The notes under the pieces are model-generated. The model worked only from the letters and a program-made list of their open reading frames with translations, did no database searches and was not told the DNA's origin. From NCBI GenBank assembly GCA_000024525.1, contig CP001769.1:4311001-4375000 (forward strand): a DNA stretch of 64,000 nucleotides, written 5' to 3'. Positions 9,333-19,534 of the stretch are shown here, piece after piece (position 1 is the first letter of the stretch; each line of letters begins with the position of its first letter). Source of the DNA: Spirosoma linguale DSM 74 (GTDB lineage Bacteria; Bacteroidota; Bacteroidia; Cytophagales; Spirosomataceae). The translations under genes were made by a program, and so were the position numbers.

Positions 9333-9542
9333 GCCGAAACCGGACTTTGCTACCGCGCCGTACGCTGGACCGTAAACTTCCTAGCGGGCTAAAAAAACAG
9401 GGCATTGAATCCTGAACTTACGTTAAATAGACGTGGTATTGATGTGGTGTCGGTTTTGAGAAATCAACACCAAGTTGGGGTTTTACAATCTACTGGTCTC
9501 CCCCGGACGTGGACGTCCAGGCTACGGCCAGTTGGCCACAAA

Positions 9543-12299
9543 TCAAAAACCAGAACTGGTAAACGTATAAACGCCCGAACCGACTTTGATCTGCACATAA
9601 CCGGGCTCCGTTCCGGCCGCCGTCAGGCCCGATGCCCCGAGTGGTTTTCCTCCCTCCTGAACAGCCTCCGCGTTTTTCGCTGGTATGTAAATCGTGGCAC
9701 TGGTATTGGCGGGGACTTCAACGGTCATCGTCAGCGCATCCGAAGCGCGTTTCCAGCCCGAGCGAACGGTGCCGTAATAGGTTTTTAGACTGGCTTCTGC
9801 TGAGGTAAAGCCACCGCCCGGCTGCGGCCTGATGATGGTGTGTTTATACCCCGTTTTGGTTTCGTCGGTGTCGATGCCGGTGATGGTTCGGTACATCCAG
9901 TCGCCCACGGCACCGTAGGCATAGTGGTTGAAGGAAGTCATAGACGGGCTCTGGAACGTGCTATCGGGTTTCATCGAATCCCAACGTTCCCAAATGGTCG
10001 TTGCACCCATCTTGACCGGGTATAACCACGATGGGTACGTGTCCTGCAAGAGTAATTTATAAGCCACATCGGTACGGCCGAACCGGCTCAGCACCGGGCA
10101 CAGGAACGGCGTACCCAGAAAGCCCGTTGTCAGGTGATTTTCATATTTTTTCACGTTATCGACCAGGTGATCAACTGCCTGTAGACGCAAGTTTTCGGGA
10201 AGCATGTCGAATTGCAGGGCCAGTACGTAAGCGGTTTGTGTGTCGGAAATCAGTCGGCCGCTGGGGGTCATGTATGCCTGTTGAAACGCCTTTCTGATTC
10301 GCTCCAGTAAAGCTGCGTAATGGGCGGCATCATCCGTTTTGCCCAGTACCGTAGCGGTTTTCCGCATCAGGTCGGTACTGTAGGCGTAGAAGCACTGAGC
10401 CACCAGGTGCACATCGGTAAACGCCGATTTAGCCTCAAAGGCCGGGCTTCCTTCTGTCGTGACAAACGATAGCCAGTCGCCAAACTGAAACCCTTCGCTC
10501 CAAAGGTCGTTTTTGGCAACGCCTTCCATATAGCCCTGATAGGCTTTCATACTGGCATACTGCTGCTCGATCAGCCGCCGGTCGCCATAGGCAACGTACA
10601 TGTTCCAGGGAATAATAATACTGGCATCCGACCAGCCAGCGGCTCCGGCCATACTGGGATTAGGCCCCCGGAGTACGTCGGGAATAACAAAAGGCACGGC
10701 CCCGTTCGGAAACTGATCGGCCGAAACGTCTTTGAGCCATTTGGTAAAGAAGCTGTTCACCCCAAAATTGAACGCTGCCGTTCGAGAAAACACCTCGGCA
10801 TCGCCGGTCCAGCCCAGTCGCTCGTCGCGTTGCGGGCAATCGGTCGGCACATCGAGAAAGTTACCCCGCTGCCCCCACTGGATATTGCTCTGTAACTGGT
10901 TGATGAGTGGGTTGGATGTGGTGAATTCACCCGTTTTAGGCATGTCGGAGTACAGGGTTACGACCGTAAAATCGGCGGGATTAACGGGGCCGGTCAAGCC
11001 GTCTACCTGCACATACCGGAAGCCGAAGAAGGTGAAATGGGGTTCCAAGGTTTCGGTTCCACCTTTGAGCAGATAGGTCGCCTGCGCTTTGGCGGTGCGC
11101 AGATTTTCCAGGTAGGGATTGCCAAATTTATCGAGCATTTCTACGTGCGAGAGAACAACCTTATCACCGGCTTTACCCGTTACGCGCAACTGCACCCAGC
11201 CCACCAGATTCTGGCCGAAATCGAGTACTGTTTTACCTTTGGGTGTAGTAAGTACCTTCACCGGTTTCACCGTTTCATGACGGCGGATGAGTTCGTTGTA
11301 ATTCGCCACTAGGTTCGCATAGCCAAATGGCTTTACGCTTACGCCCGACCAGTCGGCATCGGCATAAGCGGGCAGGGTCCAGCCCGTTTTCTCAAGCCGC
11401 GAGTCGTACACTTCCCCATCGTAGATTTCGGAGAAACGGATAGGTCCGGTGGAGGATTTCCAGCTCTCATCGGTACTAATCGTTTCGGAACTTCCGTCGG
11501 TATAGGTGATGGCCAGTTGCCCGAGTAAGGCCAGTTGGGTGCCATATATATTTTTCTGATCGGCCCAGCCCATTCGTCCGCGATACCAGCCGCTGCCCAG
11601 GGTCACGCCAATGGCGTTCCGGCCCTGATTCAGGAGGGCCGTAACCTCGTAGGTCTGGTACTGCAAGTGCTGGTTGTAGCTGGTCCAGCCGGGCGTGAGA
11701 CAGGCATCGCCAACGCGCTTTCCGTTAATCTGCGCTTCGTAAATACCATGTGCCGTCATGTACAGAACGGCCGAGCGCACTTTCTTCGAAGCGGTAAAGG
11801 CTTTCCGGAACAGGGGGCTGGGGCTATGAACACTATCGCCGGGAAAGCCCTGCTGAATCCACTTAGCTTTCCAGTTCGCGGCAGTCATCAGCCCAGTTTG
11901 CCAGAAAGCGGGCGCACTCCAGGCCGACGGTTTTGGGGAGGTGTTATCCCAAACCCGCACCTGCCAGTAGTACCGCTGGCTGGGTTGCAGGGCAGCTCCG
12001 CCATAAGGCACATGGACGGACTGTTCGGACGCGACCCGCCCCGATTGCCAGCTTGTTCCTTTAGCAACCGATGCCGCATCGGTACTCACCCTGATCTCGT
12101 ACGCTGTTTGCAGCACATTGCGTTTGGTCGTAACGAGTTGCCAGCTTAAACGGGGAATAGTCACATCCAAACCAACGGGATTGGTGCGATTCTCGGTGAG
12201 CAACTGCTGAACACTTACCTGAGCGAACAGGCGGGTCGTCAGTAGCTGAAAGAGCAAAAAGCAGGGTAAGGAATAGCGAACAAAGGTGTTACGGATCAT
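9543..12299 (-). CDS. Alpha-L-rhamnosidase, glycoside hydrolase family 78
   Basis: A 918-residue exported enzyme with a signal peptide ending near LFAQ (residue 26). It has the full bacterial alpha-L-rhamnosidase layout: an N-terminal beta-sandwich starting LTENRTNPVGLDV, a second beta-domain (about 150-320) and a concanavalin-like domain. The (alpha/alpha)6 catalytic barrel contains the family hallmark DCPQRDERLGWTGDAEVF near residues 480-500 and GFQFGDWLSF near 600. It should release terminal alpha-L-rhamnose from plant glycosides or polysaccharides in the periplasm or outside. It is alone rather than in a visible polysaccharide utilisation locus. A TATCTTTG promoter element lies 20 bp upstream. 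Confidence 0.95.
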   Translation of the reverse strand: MIRNTFVRYSLPCFLLFQLLTTRLFAQVSVQQLLTENRTNPVGLDVTIPRLSWQLVTTKRNVLQTAYEIRVSTDAASVAKGTSWQSGRVASEQSVHVPYGGAALQPSQRYYWQVRVWDNTSPKPSAWSAPAFWQTGLMTAANWKAKWIQQGFPGDSVHSPSPLFRKAFTASKKVRSAVLYMTAHGIYEAQINGKRVGDACLTPGWTSYNQHLQYQTYEVTALLNQGRNAIGVTLGSGWYRGRMGWADQKNIYGTQLALLGQLAITYTDGSSETISTDESWKSSTGPIRFSEIYDGEVYDSRLEKTGWTLPAYADADWSGVSVKPFGYANLVANYNELIRRHETVKPVKVLTTPKGKTVLDFGQNLVGWVQLRVTGKAGDKVVLSHVEMLDKFGNPYLENLRTAKAQATYLLKGGTETLEPHFTFFGFRYVQVDGLTGPVNPADFTVVTLYSDMPKTGEFTTSNPLINQLQSNIQWGQRGNFLDVPTDCPQRDERLGWTGDAEVFSRTAAFNFGVNSFFTKWLKDVSADQFPNGAVPFVIPDVLRGPNPSMAGAAGWSDASIIIPWNMYVAYGDRRLIEQQYASMKAYQGYMEGVAKNDLWSEGFQFGDWLSFVTTEGSPAFEAKSAFTDVHLVAQCFYAYSTDLMRKTATVLGKTDDAAHYAALLERIRKAFQQAYMTPSGRLISDTQTAYVLALQFDMLPENLRLQAVDHLVDNVKKYENHLTTGFLGTPFLCPVLSRFGRTDVAYKLLLQDTYPSWLYPVKMGATTIWERWDSMKPDSTFQSPSMTSFNHYAYGAVGDWMYRTITGIDTDETKTGYKHTIIRPQPGGGFTSAEASLKTYYGTVRSGWKRASDALTMTVEVPANTSATIYIPAKNAEAVQEGGKPLGASGLTAAGTEPGYVQIKVGSGVYTFTSSGF

Positions 12300-12319
12300 A
12301 AGGCGATTATGTGATTGAA

Positions 12320-12327
12320 CAAAGATA
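12320..12327 (-). promoter_or_regulatory. Putative -7 promoter element of the rhamnosidase gene
   Basis: The minus strand reads TATCTTTG, a match to TAnnTTTG, 20 bp before the ATG at 12299. No convincing -33 element was found. Confidence 0.5.
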
Positions 12328-12370
12328 AAGTTTACCTTTTTAAATCACTTTCACACACCTACCTAACCCA

Positions 12371-14590
12371 CTATTCACTATCCCGGTCGACCGGTAAAGC
12401 CAGCGTAAAGGCGGTTCCGGTAGTGGAATCACTTTCAACGGTCAGCAGTCCACCGTGCCCCTTTGTGACAATGTCGTACGATAGCGACAGGCCCAGCCCG
12501 GTGCCGCTTCCCGCTGGCTTGGTGGTAAAAAAGGGCTGAAATATTTTGGTTTTCACAGCCTCCGGAATACCGGTACCATTATCGGTCACCCGGATTTCTA
12601 CGGTCTTTCCAACCTGTTTTGTACTGATGCTGACCGTTGGTTTATAACCCGTTTCACCCACAGCATCGAGCTGTTTCTTTTTTTCCGAAACGGCGTAAAA
12701 AGCATTGTTGAACAGGTTCAGCAACACCCGGCCTATATCCTGTGTCACAACGGTTACCAGCGGCAGGTTTGGGATAAATTGGGTTGCCAGTTCGCAGTTG
12801 AAGGTTTTGTCTTTTGCGCGGAGACCATGATACGACAGGCGCATGAATTCATCGGCCAGCGCATTGAGATCGGTCGGTCGGCGTTCGCCGTCTGCTGTCC
12901 GGCTATGTGCCAGCATACCCTTTACAATGCTGCTGGCCCGGTTTCCATGGTGAGTGATCTTCTCCAGATTCTGCGTCAGGTCGCCCAGAATCTCACCGGC
13001 ATACTCTTTCTCTGAATCGGGCAGTTGCTGCAAAGGGCCTTCTTTCAGTTCGTCGAGCAGTTCGATACTCACCTCCGAGAAGTTATTCACGAAGTTGAGT
13101 GGGTTCTGTATTTCGTGGGCAATACCGGCTGTTAGTTCACCCAACGAAGCCATTTTCTCTTTCTGAACCAATTGATCCTGCGTCATCCGCAGGTCTTCGA
13201 GGGATGCTTTTAACTGGGCGGTCCGTTCTTCCACCTGTTGTTCCAATACAATTTTCTGTTCTTCAATTAGTCGGCTTCGTTCCAGTTCCCGCTCGCGCTC
13301 AAGTTGTTCCTTCTCAATAATCTGCTGAGCCAGCCGCTGCTTAGTCAGGTTGTAGCGATTGATAAGTGCACCGGAGAAAACAATGATCAGCCATGCAAAG
13401 CATATACTTTCCAGATAACCGAATGTGCGCCCGAGGCTTTTCAGCATGTCGGCATTAAAATACTGGCCAGCAACCAGCGTACTCAGGGTGAATAGCCAGA
13501 AGATAAATAACGGGACGTTGGCCAGTAGAGCTAACCGGGCATCCACGGAGCCGGTTTTCATCATCTTCAAAATCAGAATAATACATAGACCATATACCAC
13601 CCGAATCAGAATATTAATGAGGACGTCTGCTTCGTTCAGTGGAAACCACACCTTGTTGAAGGAGAAAAACAGAACGACAATGAACAGAGAAGTTACTAAC
13701 AGAAAGCCACCAATAGCCTTGTTTAACCGTGGAAAAGCCGGAACCGGCTGAATAAACTTCCGGATCGACTGAGTAAAAAATATGAAAAAGATAAGGAAGA
13801 AAAAATGAGACAGTACATTGAAGACATACGGATATTCCTCAAAAAAAGCCTGCTGAATCCAAAAAGCATTTCGGTCCAGCGTAAAGAAGAAAAGACAGAT
13901 AGCGAAGTGTAGATAAACCCTGTCTTTTATCGAAAAAAAGATGAGCAGGTTATAACAAACGGCCAGCAGCAGAATGCCGATCATGATGCCATCGAAGAAA
14001 TAATTCTTCCATTCCTTCTCTACCCGAATGTAATTAAAAACGGCCCTGATCCGACTTTCTTCCGATTGCAGTTGGGTTGACAGATACGTTAGCGGGGGAC
14101 GCCAGAACGCGTTTTCCGACCGCTGGTAAAGGGTGGTCGTCTGGCCCGGTGCCAGGCTAAAAAATAGCCGGTTGCGCTCCTTGTTCCCATTTCGGGAAGG
14201 TACCTGGCTGAGCGGAACCAGCTCGCCGGTACGTTGGTGCTGCCACTGGTTGCGGCTATTCAGCCAATATATATCGAGGTAGTTGCTGCTGAAATCACCG
14301 AGGTACAGATTGAGCGTATCGGAACCCGTATTTCTGAGCCGCATCCGAAGCCAGTATACGTGCGCACGCCGGGTTGGGTCGAAGAAAGGCTCTACCCGAA
14401 ACGCACTACTCTGCCGTACCTGCTCAAAGGTCAGCTCCCCACGGGCATCTTCAAGTACCTGAATGTGGGTTGTGTCGGGCGTTTGTACGGAGTCGGGTCG
14501 TATCGAAAAAACGGGAGGCAAACCCGTCTGGGCAACAGCGGAGAGCTGCATGCCCAGCCAAAAACAAAGCAATAAACAGCGGTTTTTCAT
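12371..14590 (-). CDS. 7TMR-DISM sensor histidine kinase
   Basis: A 739-residue membrane sensor kinase with a signal peptide (residues 1-20, ending in SAVAQ). Residues about 25-180 form the extracellular 7TMR-DISM sensing domain. About seven membrane helices follow (residues about 195-410), then a coiled coil rich in Glu/Gln/Arg (415-470). The HisKA domain carries the phosphorylated His492 in HEIQNPLNFVNN. The ATPase has the N-box (LLNLFNNAFYAV) and glycine boxes DNGTGIP and GTGLGLSLSYDI. It lacks a receiver domain and no partner regulator is adjacent. The ligand cannot be predicted; proteins of this type often sense carbohydrates or small metabolites. Confidence 0.92.
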   Translation of the reverse strand: MKNRCLLLCFWLGMQLSAVAQTGLPPVFSIRPDSVQTPDTTHIQVLEDARGELTFEQVRQSSAFRVEPFFDPTRRAHVYWLRMRLRNTGSDTLNLYLGDFSSNYLDIYWLNSRNQWQHQRTGELVPLSQVPSRNGNKERNRLFFSLAPGQTTTLYQRSENAFWRPPLTYLSTQLQSEESRIRAVFNYIRVEKEWKNYFFDGIMIGILLLAVCYNLLIFFSIKDRVYLHFAICLFFFTLDRNAFWIQQAFFEEYPYVFNVLSHFFFLIFFIFFTQSIRKFIQPVPAFPRLNKAIGGFLLVTSLFIVVLFFSFNKVWFPLNEADVLINILIRVVYGLCIILILKMMKTGSVDARLALLANVPLFIFWLFTLSTLVAGQYFNADMLKSLGRTFGYLESICFAWLIIVFSGALINRYNLTKQRLAQQIIEKEQLERERELERSRLIEEQKIVLEQQVEERTAQLKASLEDLRMTQDQLVQKEKMASLGELTAGIAHEIQNPLNFVNNFSEVSIELLDELKEGPLQQLPDSEKEYAGEILGDLTQNLEKITHHGNRASSIVKGMLAHSRTADGERRPTDLNALADEFMRLSYHGLRAKDKTFNCELATQFIPNLPLVTVVTQDIGRVLLNLFNNAFYAVSEKKKQLDAVGETGYKPTVSISTKQVGKTVEIRVTDNGTGIPEAVKTKIFQPFFTTKPAGSGTGLGLSLSYDIVTKGHGGLLTVESDSTTGTAFTLALPVDRDSE

Positions 14591-14630
14591 AGGTTATCAG
14601 GTGTGGTGAAGACATACCGTGTCAATACCC

Positions 14631-15746
14631 CTAAAAACCAACCTTTAACGCTTCCTGGCGCTCACCGGATACCGTCTGCTCGTCGAGGTTGAAAATATCA
14701 GCCAGGGTCATGGGTTGATCAGTCCGATGCTCTACGCCCAGATGAGTGAGCAGATTATTTGCTTTAGTGGGTGACAGCTTACCGAACGCATAGTCGACCA
14801 TAAGACGACCTTTCCGAAGCAACGCTTTGTCTAACAGATGCTTACTGGCATTGAAGGTAGCAATCACCTGAATATGCATGCAATCGGCCAGCAGGCCATC
14901 CGTCAGGTTGAGGATGTTGGAAACACTGTTGGTATCGCCCCCGGCTTCGCGCGATTGCAGAATCCGTTCGGCATCTTCGATAATGAGTACCGACTCTTTA
15001 TTATCCAGTAGAAACGGAATAATCTCGGGCGAAGTCAGGTAGTTGGTCATGTAAGGCGGCAGAATAAGCATATCCTTCTTAACCAGCGAACTGAGGTGCT
15101 TGATATAGGTCGTTTTGCCGGTTCCGGGTTCGCCATGCAGCAGGATAAGGCCCTTGCTCTTGGGCTGTGCCAGCAACGTTACCAGGCGTTCGTGAACAGC
15201 GGGAAAATCGTCGTTGTAATGCAGATCAATATCGATGTTGGGGGGCAAAATCTCGACGCGTTCGGTGTGCAGCCCCCCCAGGCCGCTCTGAATCAAATAG
15301 ATATGCGTCTGATTATCTTCGTGCACGTACTTGTGTTCCTGAAACCCCTCCAGCAGCGTTTTGGCCGAAGCTTCATCGCGGTAGTAGCCGTAAAGCCGGA
15401 AAAAGCGGTCGCCCACGAACTCGGCTTTCAACACCAGCCCTTCGTCGTGCTGATAGACCCGTTCGATAGTATGCCAGCCTTCGTCATTGATGCGGGTCGA
15501 CTGGTTGATCAGCACAAACCCCCGGCTGTCCAGCAATGGCTGAGCAGAGGGCTTAAAATCATCATTAAAATGAATGTAGTTCGGGTAGCTCCCAAATGTC
15601 TGGACAAAGTGAGGAGCCAGCGGGAACTCGCGGTCGAGGTCGCTGGGGATGTATAGATTCTGAATAATAGCTTGGCTGGGCATACGACTGTTGGCCGACA
15701 GATAGCGCAACATGTCAGCCCTGGAAAGATCGTCGTACGATTTCAA
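14631..15746 (-). CDS. AAA+ ATPase
   Basis: A 371-residue cytoplasmic protein. The C-terminal half is an AAA+ module with Walker A GEPGTGKT at residues 205-212, a Walker B-like segment SVLIIEDAERIL near residue 250, a sensor-1 stretch (HIQVIATFNAS) and an arginine near RKGRLM. The N-terminal 190 residues are unassigned. The only start at the 5' end is TTG (15746); the first in-frame ATG is at 15713. Single-gene AAA+ proteins of this kind are common in Bacteroidota, but the target is unknown. Confidence 0.75.
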   Translation of the reverse strand: MKSYDDLSRADMLRYLSANSRMPSQAIIQNLYIPSDLDREFPLAPHFVQTFGSYPNYIHFNDDFKPSAQPLLDSRGFVLINQSTRINDEGWHTIERVYQHDEGLVLKAEFVGDRFFRLYGYYRDEASAKTLLEGFQEHKYVHEDNQTHIYLIQSGLGGLHTERVEILPPNIDIDLHYNDDFPAVHERLVTLLAQPKSKGLILLHGEPGTGKTTYIKHLSSLVKKDMLILPPYMTNYLTSPEIIPFLLDNKESVLIIEDAERILQSREAGGDTNSVSNILNLTDGLLADCMHIQVIATFNASKHLLDKALLRKGRLMVDYAFGKLSPTKANNLLTHLGVEHRTDQPMTLADIFNLDEQTVSGERQEALKVGF

Positions 15747-15826
15747 GCGGGCGTTGAGTTACGTTTCTTTGGGACTAAGTTATTAATTATTTTCAGTTTA
15801 CGTTAAGAACTGTTTCCACCCCCAAA

Positions 15827-16744
15827 CTAATAGGTAAACTTCAGCGAGTTTGGCGAGAAGCGAAGCATAATTTCGTGTACGCTTTTTTGATCGAACTGCA
15901 TAGCGTTGGGGCTTTCGGGAGTTTGCGAATAAAACGTGTAGCCAAGCCGAATGGCTTTGGTCAGCTGGTATTCGGCAAATGCCTGGATATAGTTCGTCTG
16001 GATCAGTCCGGGGCTATTTTGCCGATACGACAAGCCAAGACCAATTTCTTCATTAAACCAGGCCCGCAGGTTAATATCTACCCCCAACGGGCGATCCGCC
16101 ATTTTGGAGATGAGTACGGAGGGTATCAGTACGGTACCTTCGTCCACCTCAATGGGAACCCCCGCCTGAATCATAACCGGCCGAATGCTCTTGTACAGTG
16201 AACGTCCCGTTGCGTCGGTTAGCTGTCCGCCCAGTTCGGGGGCAGAAACACCGGCAAAAAACCGGTCGGACTGGTAGTACAGGCCAACGCCTACACTAGC
16301 AACAGCGCGATTTATACTGGCGGCCGTTGTTACATCGAAGATCGGCACTACGTTGACGCCCCCCTGCACACCAACGGATAGCTTGGCCAGCGCTGGCATG
16401 TTGAAGCGGTAGGCTACGCTCCCGTAAACGCCCGTTGTGGCAAACAGCCCCATCCGGTCATTCAAGGCCTGAAACCCTAATCCAACACGCCCGTTGGCAA
16501 TGGCTCCATCGGCCGAGACACTCTGCGTTACCGGCGCATACCGTACGCTAATCCATTTGCGCCGGAGAAAAGCGCTTAGATTAAAGGATTCACGGCTGCC
16601 TGCATAGGCCGGATTTATGCTCAGTGGGTTCTGCAAATACTGAGAAAAAAGCACTTCTTTCTGAGCCTGAGCCCGATGCCCTGTCAGTACTAATGAACTA
16701 CCAATCAGCAGAACAACAAAGGAATGATACGGAATAAAACGCAT
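15827..16744 (-). CDS. PorP/SprF family T9SS-associated outer-membrane protein
   Basis: A 305-residue protein with a signal peptide ending near HRAQAQ, then the family hallmark FSQYLQNPLSINPAYAGSR. The rest is a predicted 14-strand barrel, as in PorP/SprF. Family members hold T9SS type B substrates, such as giant adhesins, at the outer membrane. I start at the ATG at 16744, which leaves a compact signal peptide; the alternative at 16768 adds eight residues. It is the last gene of the locus that begins with the giant adhesin. Confidence 0.9.
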   Translation of the reverse strand: MRFIPYHSFVVLLIGSSLVLTGHRAQAQKEVLFSQYLQNPLSINPAYAGSRESFNLSAFLRRKWISVRYAPVTQSVSADGAIANGRVGLGFQALNDRMGLFATTGVYGSVAYRFNMPALAKLSVGVQGGVNVVPIFDVTTAASINRAVASVGVGLYYQSDRFFAGVSAPELGGQLTDATGRSLYKSIRPVMIQAGVPIEVDEGTVLIPSVLISKMADRPLGVDINLRAWFNEEIGLGLSYRQNSPGLIQTNYIQAFAEYQLTKAIRLGYTFYSQTPESPNAMQFDQKSVHEIMLRFSPNSLKFTY

Positions 16745-16793
16745 AGGTGCCGTAAAGGTAAACATCATATCAACAGGGTAACGCTAAAAATCT

Positions 16794-16837
16794 AAAACGC
16801 CAGATATCCCGTTTAGGTACAGGATATTTGGCGTTTT
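16794..16837. terminator. Hairpin with 16-nt arms
   Basis: Arms at 16794-16809 and 16822-16837 (AAAACGCCAGATATCC and a complement with one mismatch) enclose a 12-nt loop. On the plus strand the stem ends in TTTT. The hairpin sits in the leader of the PorP gene, so it could end upstream transcription or act as an attenuator. Confidence 0.55.
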
Positions 16838-16899
16838 AACCCAGTAAGCTCCATCAGATAGAAACAGCTCATTTTTCCTGGTACATCCCGGCCGAAAAT

Positions 16900-17000
16900 A
16901 CTTTCGCTTATATCCGTTCGCTAAGACCCGTGCCACGGTTACCCTATAACTCACGAGTGAACCGTGGCACGGGTCTTAGCGAACGGATATAAGCGAAAGT
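16900..17000. repeat. Perfect inverted repeat with 41-nt arms at the 3' end of the PorE-like gene
   Basis: Arms at 16900-16940 and 16960-17000 are exact reverse complements, with a 19-nt loop. The inner part of the left arm reads AGACCCGTGCCACGGTT. The element starts 5 bp beyond the stop codon of the PorE-like gene. There is no T-tract. It probably ends or stabilises that transcript (inference). Confidence 0.95.
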
Positions 17001-17005
17001 CCCAG

Positions 17006-19378
17006 TTAGTTAATTTTCAGGATTTTGATTTCTGTCCGGCGGTTCTTCTGATGGTCCTCCTCAGAACACTCAACTCCATCTTTGCACTTATTGAGCAGCT
17101 GGCTCTCCCCATAGCCTTTAGCGATCATGCGTTCCATGGCGATCCCTTTCGATTTCAGGTACGCAACCACCGACTTTGCCCGGTTGCCCGACAACGTTTT
17201 GTTGTACACAGCCGTAGCCCGGCTATCGGTATGTGACCGCATTTCGATGGTCATGGCCGGGTATTTGGTGAGCAGTTCAACCACTTTATCAAGCTCAACG
17301 GCGGCATCGGGGCGTATAGTTGCTTTGTTGAGGTCGTAGTAAATATTATCAATGGTGATGATGTCTCCTTTCTTAAACATCGCTATGTCCGTTGTGCCAG
17401 TTCCATCTTTTGAAATATGTCCCCCCAGAGTACCCATGTTATCTTTCATGGCTTCAATGGAGTAATCACATCCGGCCTGTACCGTAAACACATAGCTACC
17501 GTCGGGACCGGTTGTTGTTCGCTGCTTCGTGCTGTCACAACTGTTCACCAGCACCACATTCACCCCGGCAATGGGTAATTTACCCGTCTGGGTTGTTACG
17601 CGCCCCCGTAGTTCAGAGACCGTGCGCCTGGCAGCCTCTGGCTTGTCGAGCAGGATTTCCAGACGGGTTGGATGGTCGTCGGAAAGATCCTGGGTCGAAA
17701 ACCCAACTTTATTGTCGATATAGCCTTCGCGGCTAGCCAGAAATTTAAAGTCACTATCCACATCCAGACATACGCGAACCAGCCCGTCAGCATCCGTTTT
17801 TAGTTCCTTCTGCTTATTGTTGCCCGGGCTATCCATGGCAATAACGGTATTGGTAAGGGGTTCTTTTGACCTGGCATCCACTACACTCACGGTCAATTCG
17901 CGGCATGGATAAAGCGACCCTTCGCGGGTAAACCGGTACACATCATCATCAGCCCCGCCGTTTTTGCGGTTGCTGCTAAAATAACCGCTGTTCCGCTCGC
18001 CATCGGTCACAATGCCGAAGTCGTCTTTGGCCGAATTGATCGGCTCTCCCAAATTACGCACAACTTTGCCCTGCTGCCCATCAGCCGTTAGCTGTGCGTA
18101 GAAAATATCCAGACCGCCCAGTCCGGCACGTCCGTCGGACGAGAAGTAGATATTCCCTTTTTCATCCGCAAAGGGGAATAATTCATTTCCCTTGGAGTTA
18201 ACTTCCTTTCCCAGATTGATCGGTTGCCCCCATTTCCCATCTGCCCATCTGGATACATAAATATCGGTGCCCCCCCAACCACCGGGCCGGTCGGACGAGA
18301 AGTAAAGTAGTTTATCATCTTTTGATAAAGCAGGGTGTCCTGTCGAGAACTCATCGCTGTTAAAGGGCAGTTCTTCAGCCTCGCTCCAGATTCCGTTCGT
18401 TTGCGTTGCGGTGTACAGTTTGAGTTTGTTCACCCCATCCGTGCTTTCACGGTATTGCCCTTCGTTATAGTTATTGCGCGTGAATATCACCCGTGAACCG
18501 TCTTTTGTAAACGTGGCAGGTCCTTCGTGGTATTTGGTATTGAGGGTGCGGCTAAACCGATCTGACTCACTAATGAGCTGATCTTCATAGCCCATACTAA
18601 TATTATTACCACCAAAGAAACCAACTGTGCGCGAGTCATTGGCGGTGGGTGCCGTATAATCGTCGCGGCCAAGTGGGCGGATCAGGCGGGTACGGGCGGG
18701 TTTAGCCGCCAACGAGCTACCACCGATACTCGATGATTTTGAGGTCTGTATCGTTTTCAGATCCGGGAGGTAATATAAATCCAGGAAGGGAGTGTTATTC
18801 CATTTGAACACCCGCTTTACGCCATTACCGGCGTTGCCCACCGATACAAATACCAGCCCGTCTTTATAGAGCATGGGGCTAAATTCGGCATTTCGGGTAT
18901 TCAGGGTTAGAAATTCAACTTTGTAGCTACCCGCATTTCGGGTAAGGGCGTTAACATCGTGGTAGAGATCAGAAAATGAAGCGCTTCGTTTATCACTTGC
19001 CTGTATGCTGCCGTACTTATCATAGGCTTCCTGGGCTTCGCGGTATTTCCCATTGCTGGCCAGTGCCTGGGCATAGTATAGGTAGCATTTTGCATAATCG
19101 GGCGGAAGGGTACCCCTATTGATGAGGTCACGATATACCCGCTCGGCATTTGGCGTGTCACGCATCTGTTGATAACTATAGCCTAATTTGGCTTTGGCAT
19201 CCCTTAATTCTACTTCCGACAGACCACCGGGTTTGGCCAGTACCTGCTCATATAATTCAATGGCACTGGCATAGGCCAACTGATCGAATTGCCGGTTAGC
19301 TTTTCGGGTTAGCGGCTGGGCCCTCAATGGACTCACGAGTACCCAGGTTAGTAGAAGCACAGAAAAAATACGTATCAT
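17006..19378 (-). CDS. PorE-like OmpA-family protein (TPR, beta-propeller, CRD, OmpA)
   Basis: The 790-residue protein starts MIRIFSVLLLTWVLVSPLRAQ, a signal peptide, from the ATG at 19378; the longer frame to 19462 has no signal. In order it shows TPR-like helices (about 20-130), PD40/WD40-type propeller repeats with motifs such as YFSSDRPGGWGGTDIYVS (about 190-500), a carboxypeptidase-regulatory-like fold (about 520-690) and a C-terminal OmpA peptidoglycan-binding domain with RSHTDSR and KNRRTEI. This order is that of PorE, the T9SS component that links the machinery to peptidoglycan. It sits between two PorP/SprF genes downstream of the giant T9SS substrate, which supports a role in presenting that protein. 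Confidence 0.9.
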   Translation of the reverse strand: MIRIFSVLLLTWVLVSPLRAQPLTRKANRQFDQLAYASAIELYEQVLAKPGGLSEVELRDAKAKLGYSYQQMRDTPNAERVYRDLINRGTLPPDYAKCYLYYAQALASNGKYREAQEAYDKYGSIQASDKRSASFSDLYHDVNALTRNAGSYKVEFLTLNTRNAEFSPMLYKDGLVFVSVGNAGNGVKRVFKWNNTPFLDLYYLPDLKTIQTSKSSSIGGSSLAAKPARTRLIRPLGRDDYTAPTANDSRTVGFFGGNNISMGYEDQLISESDRFSRTLNTKYHEGPATFTKDGSRVIFTRNNYNEGQYRESTDGVNKLKLYTATQTNGIWSEAEELPFNSDEFSTGHPALSKDDKLLYFSSDRPGGWGGTDIYVSRWADGKWGQPINLGKEVNSKGNELFPFADEKGNIYFSSDGRAGLGGLDIFYAQLTADGQQGKVVRNLGEPINSAKDDFGIVTDGERNSGYFSSNRKNGGADDDVYRFTREGSLYPCRELTVSVVDARSKEPLTNTVIAMDSPGNNKQKELKTDADGLVRVCLDVDSDFKFLASREGYIDNKVGFSTQDLSDDHPTRLEILLDKPEAARRTVSELRGRVTTQTGKLPIAGVNVVLVNSCDSTKQRTTTGPDGSYVFTVQAGCDYSIEAMKDNMGTLGGHISKDGTGTTDIAMFKKGDIITIDNIYYDLNKATIRPDAAVELDKVVELLTKYPAMTIEMRSHTDSRATAVYNKTLSGNRAKSVVAYLKSKGIAMERMIAKGYGESQLLNKCKDGVECSEEDHQKNRRTEIKILKIN

Positions 19379-19534
19379 ACAGTATAAAATGTTGGGAGCC
19401 ATACAAAAAAGAAACGGCATGTCACCGTCCAGCGAACGGGGATCTACTTTTTTGACTAGCAAATACTACGCCGAAAATGCGGTATACACAGCGAGGACAA
19501 TTCAATGAAACCGCTGATTATGAATCACTAAAAA

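Larger units (their letters stand above)
7893..9542. other. Gene-free stretch of decayed insertion sequences
   Basis: This 1.65-kb stretch has no intact gene. From 7930 to 8300 it is AT-rich and I recognise nothing. From 8411 onward it holds an IS3-type orfA remnant, an orfB remnant, a possible IS30-type tail and a 23-bp inverted repeat. Weak hairpins are seen near 9448-9475 and 9503-9516. Confidence 0.7.
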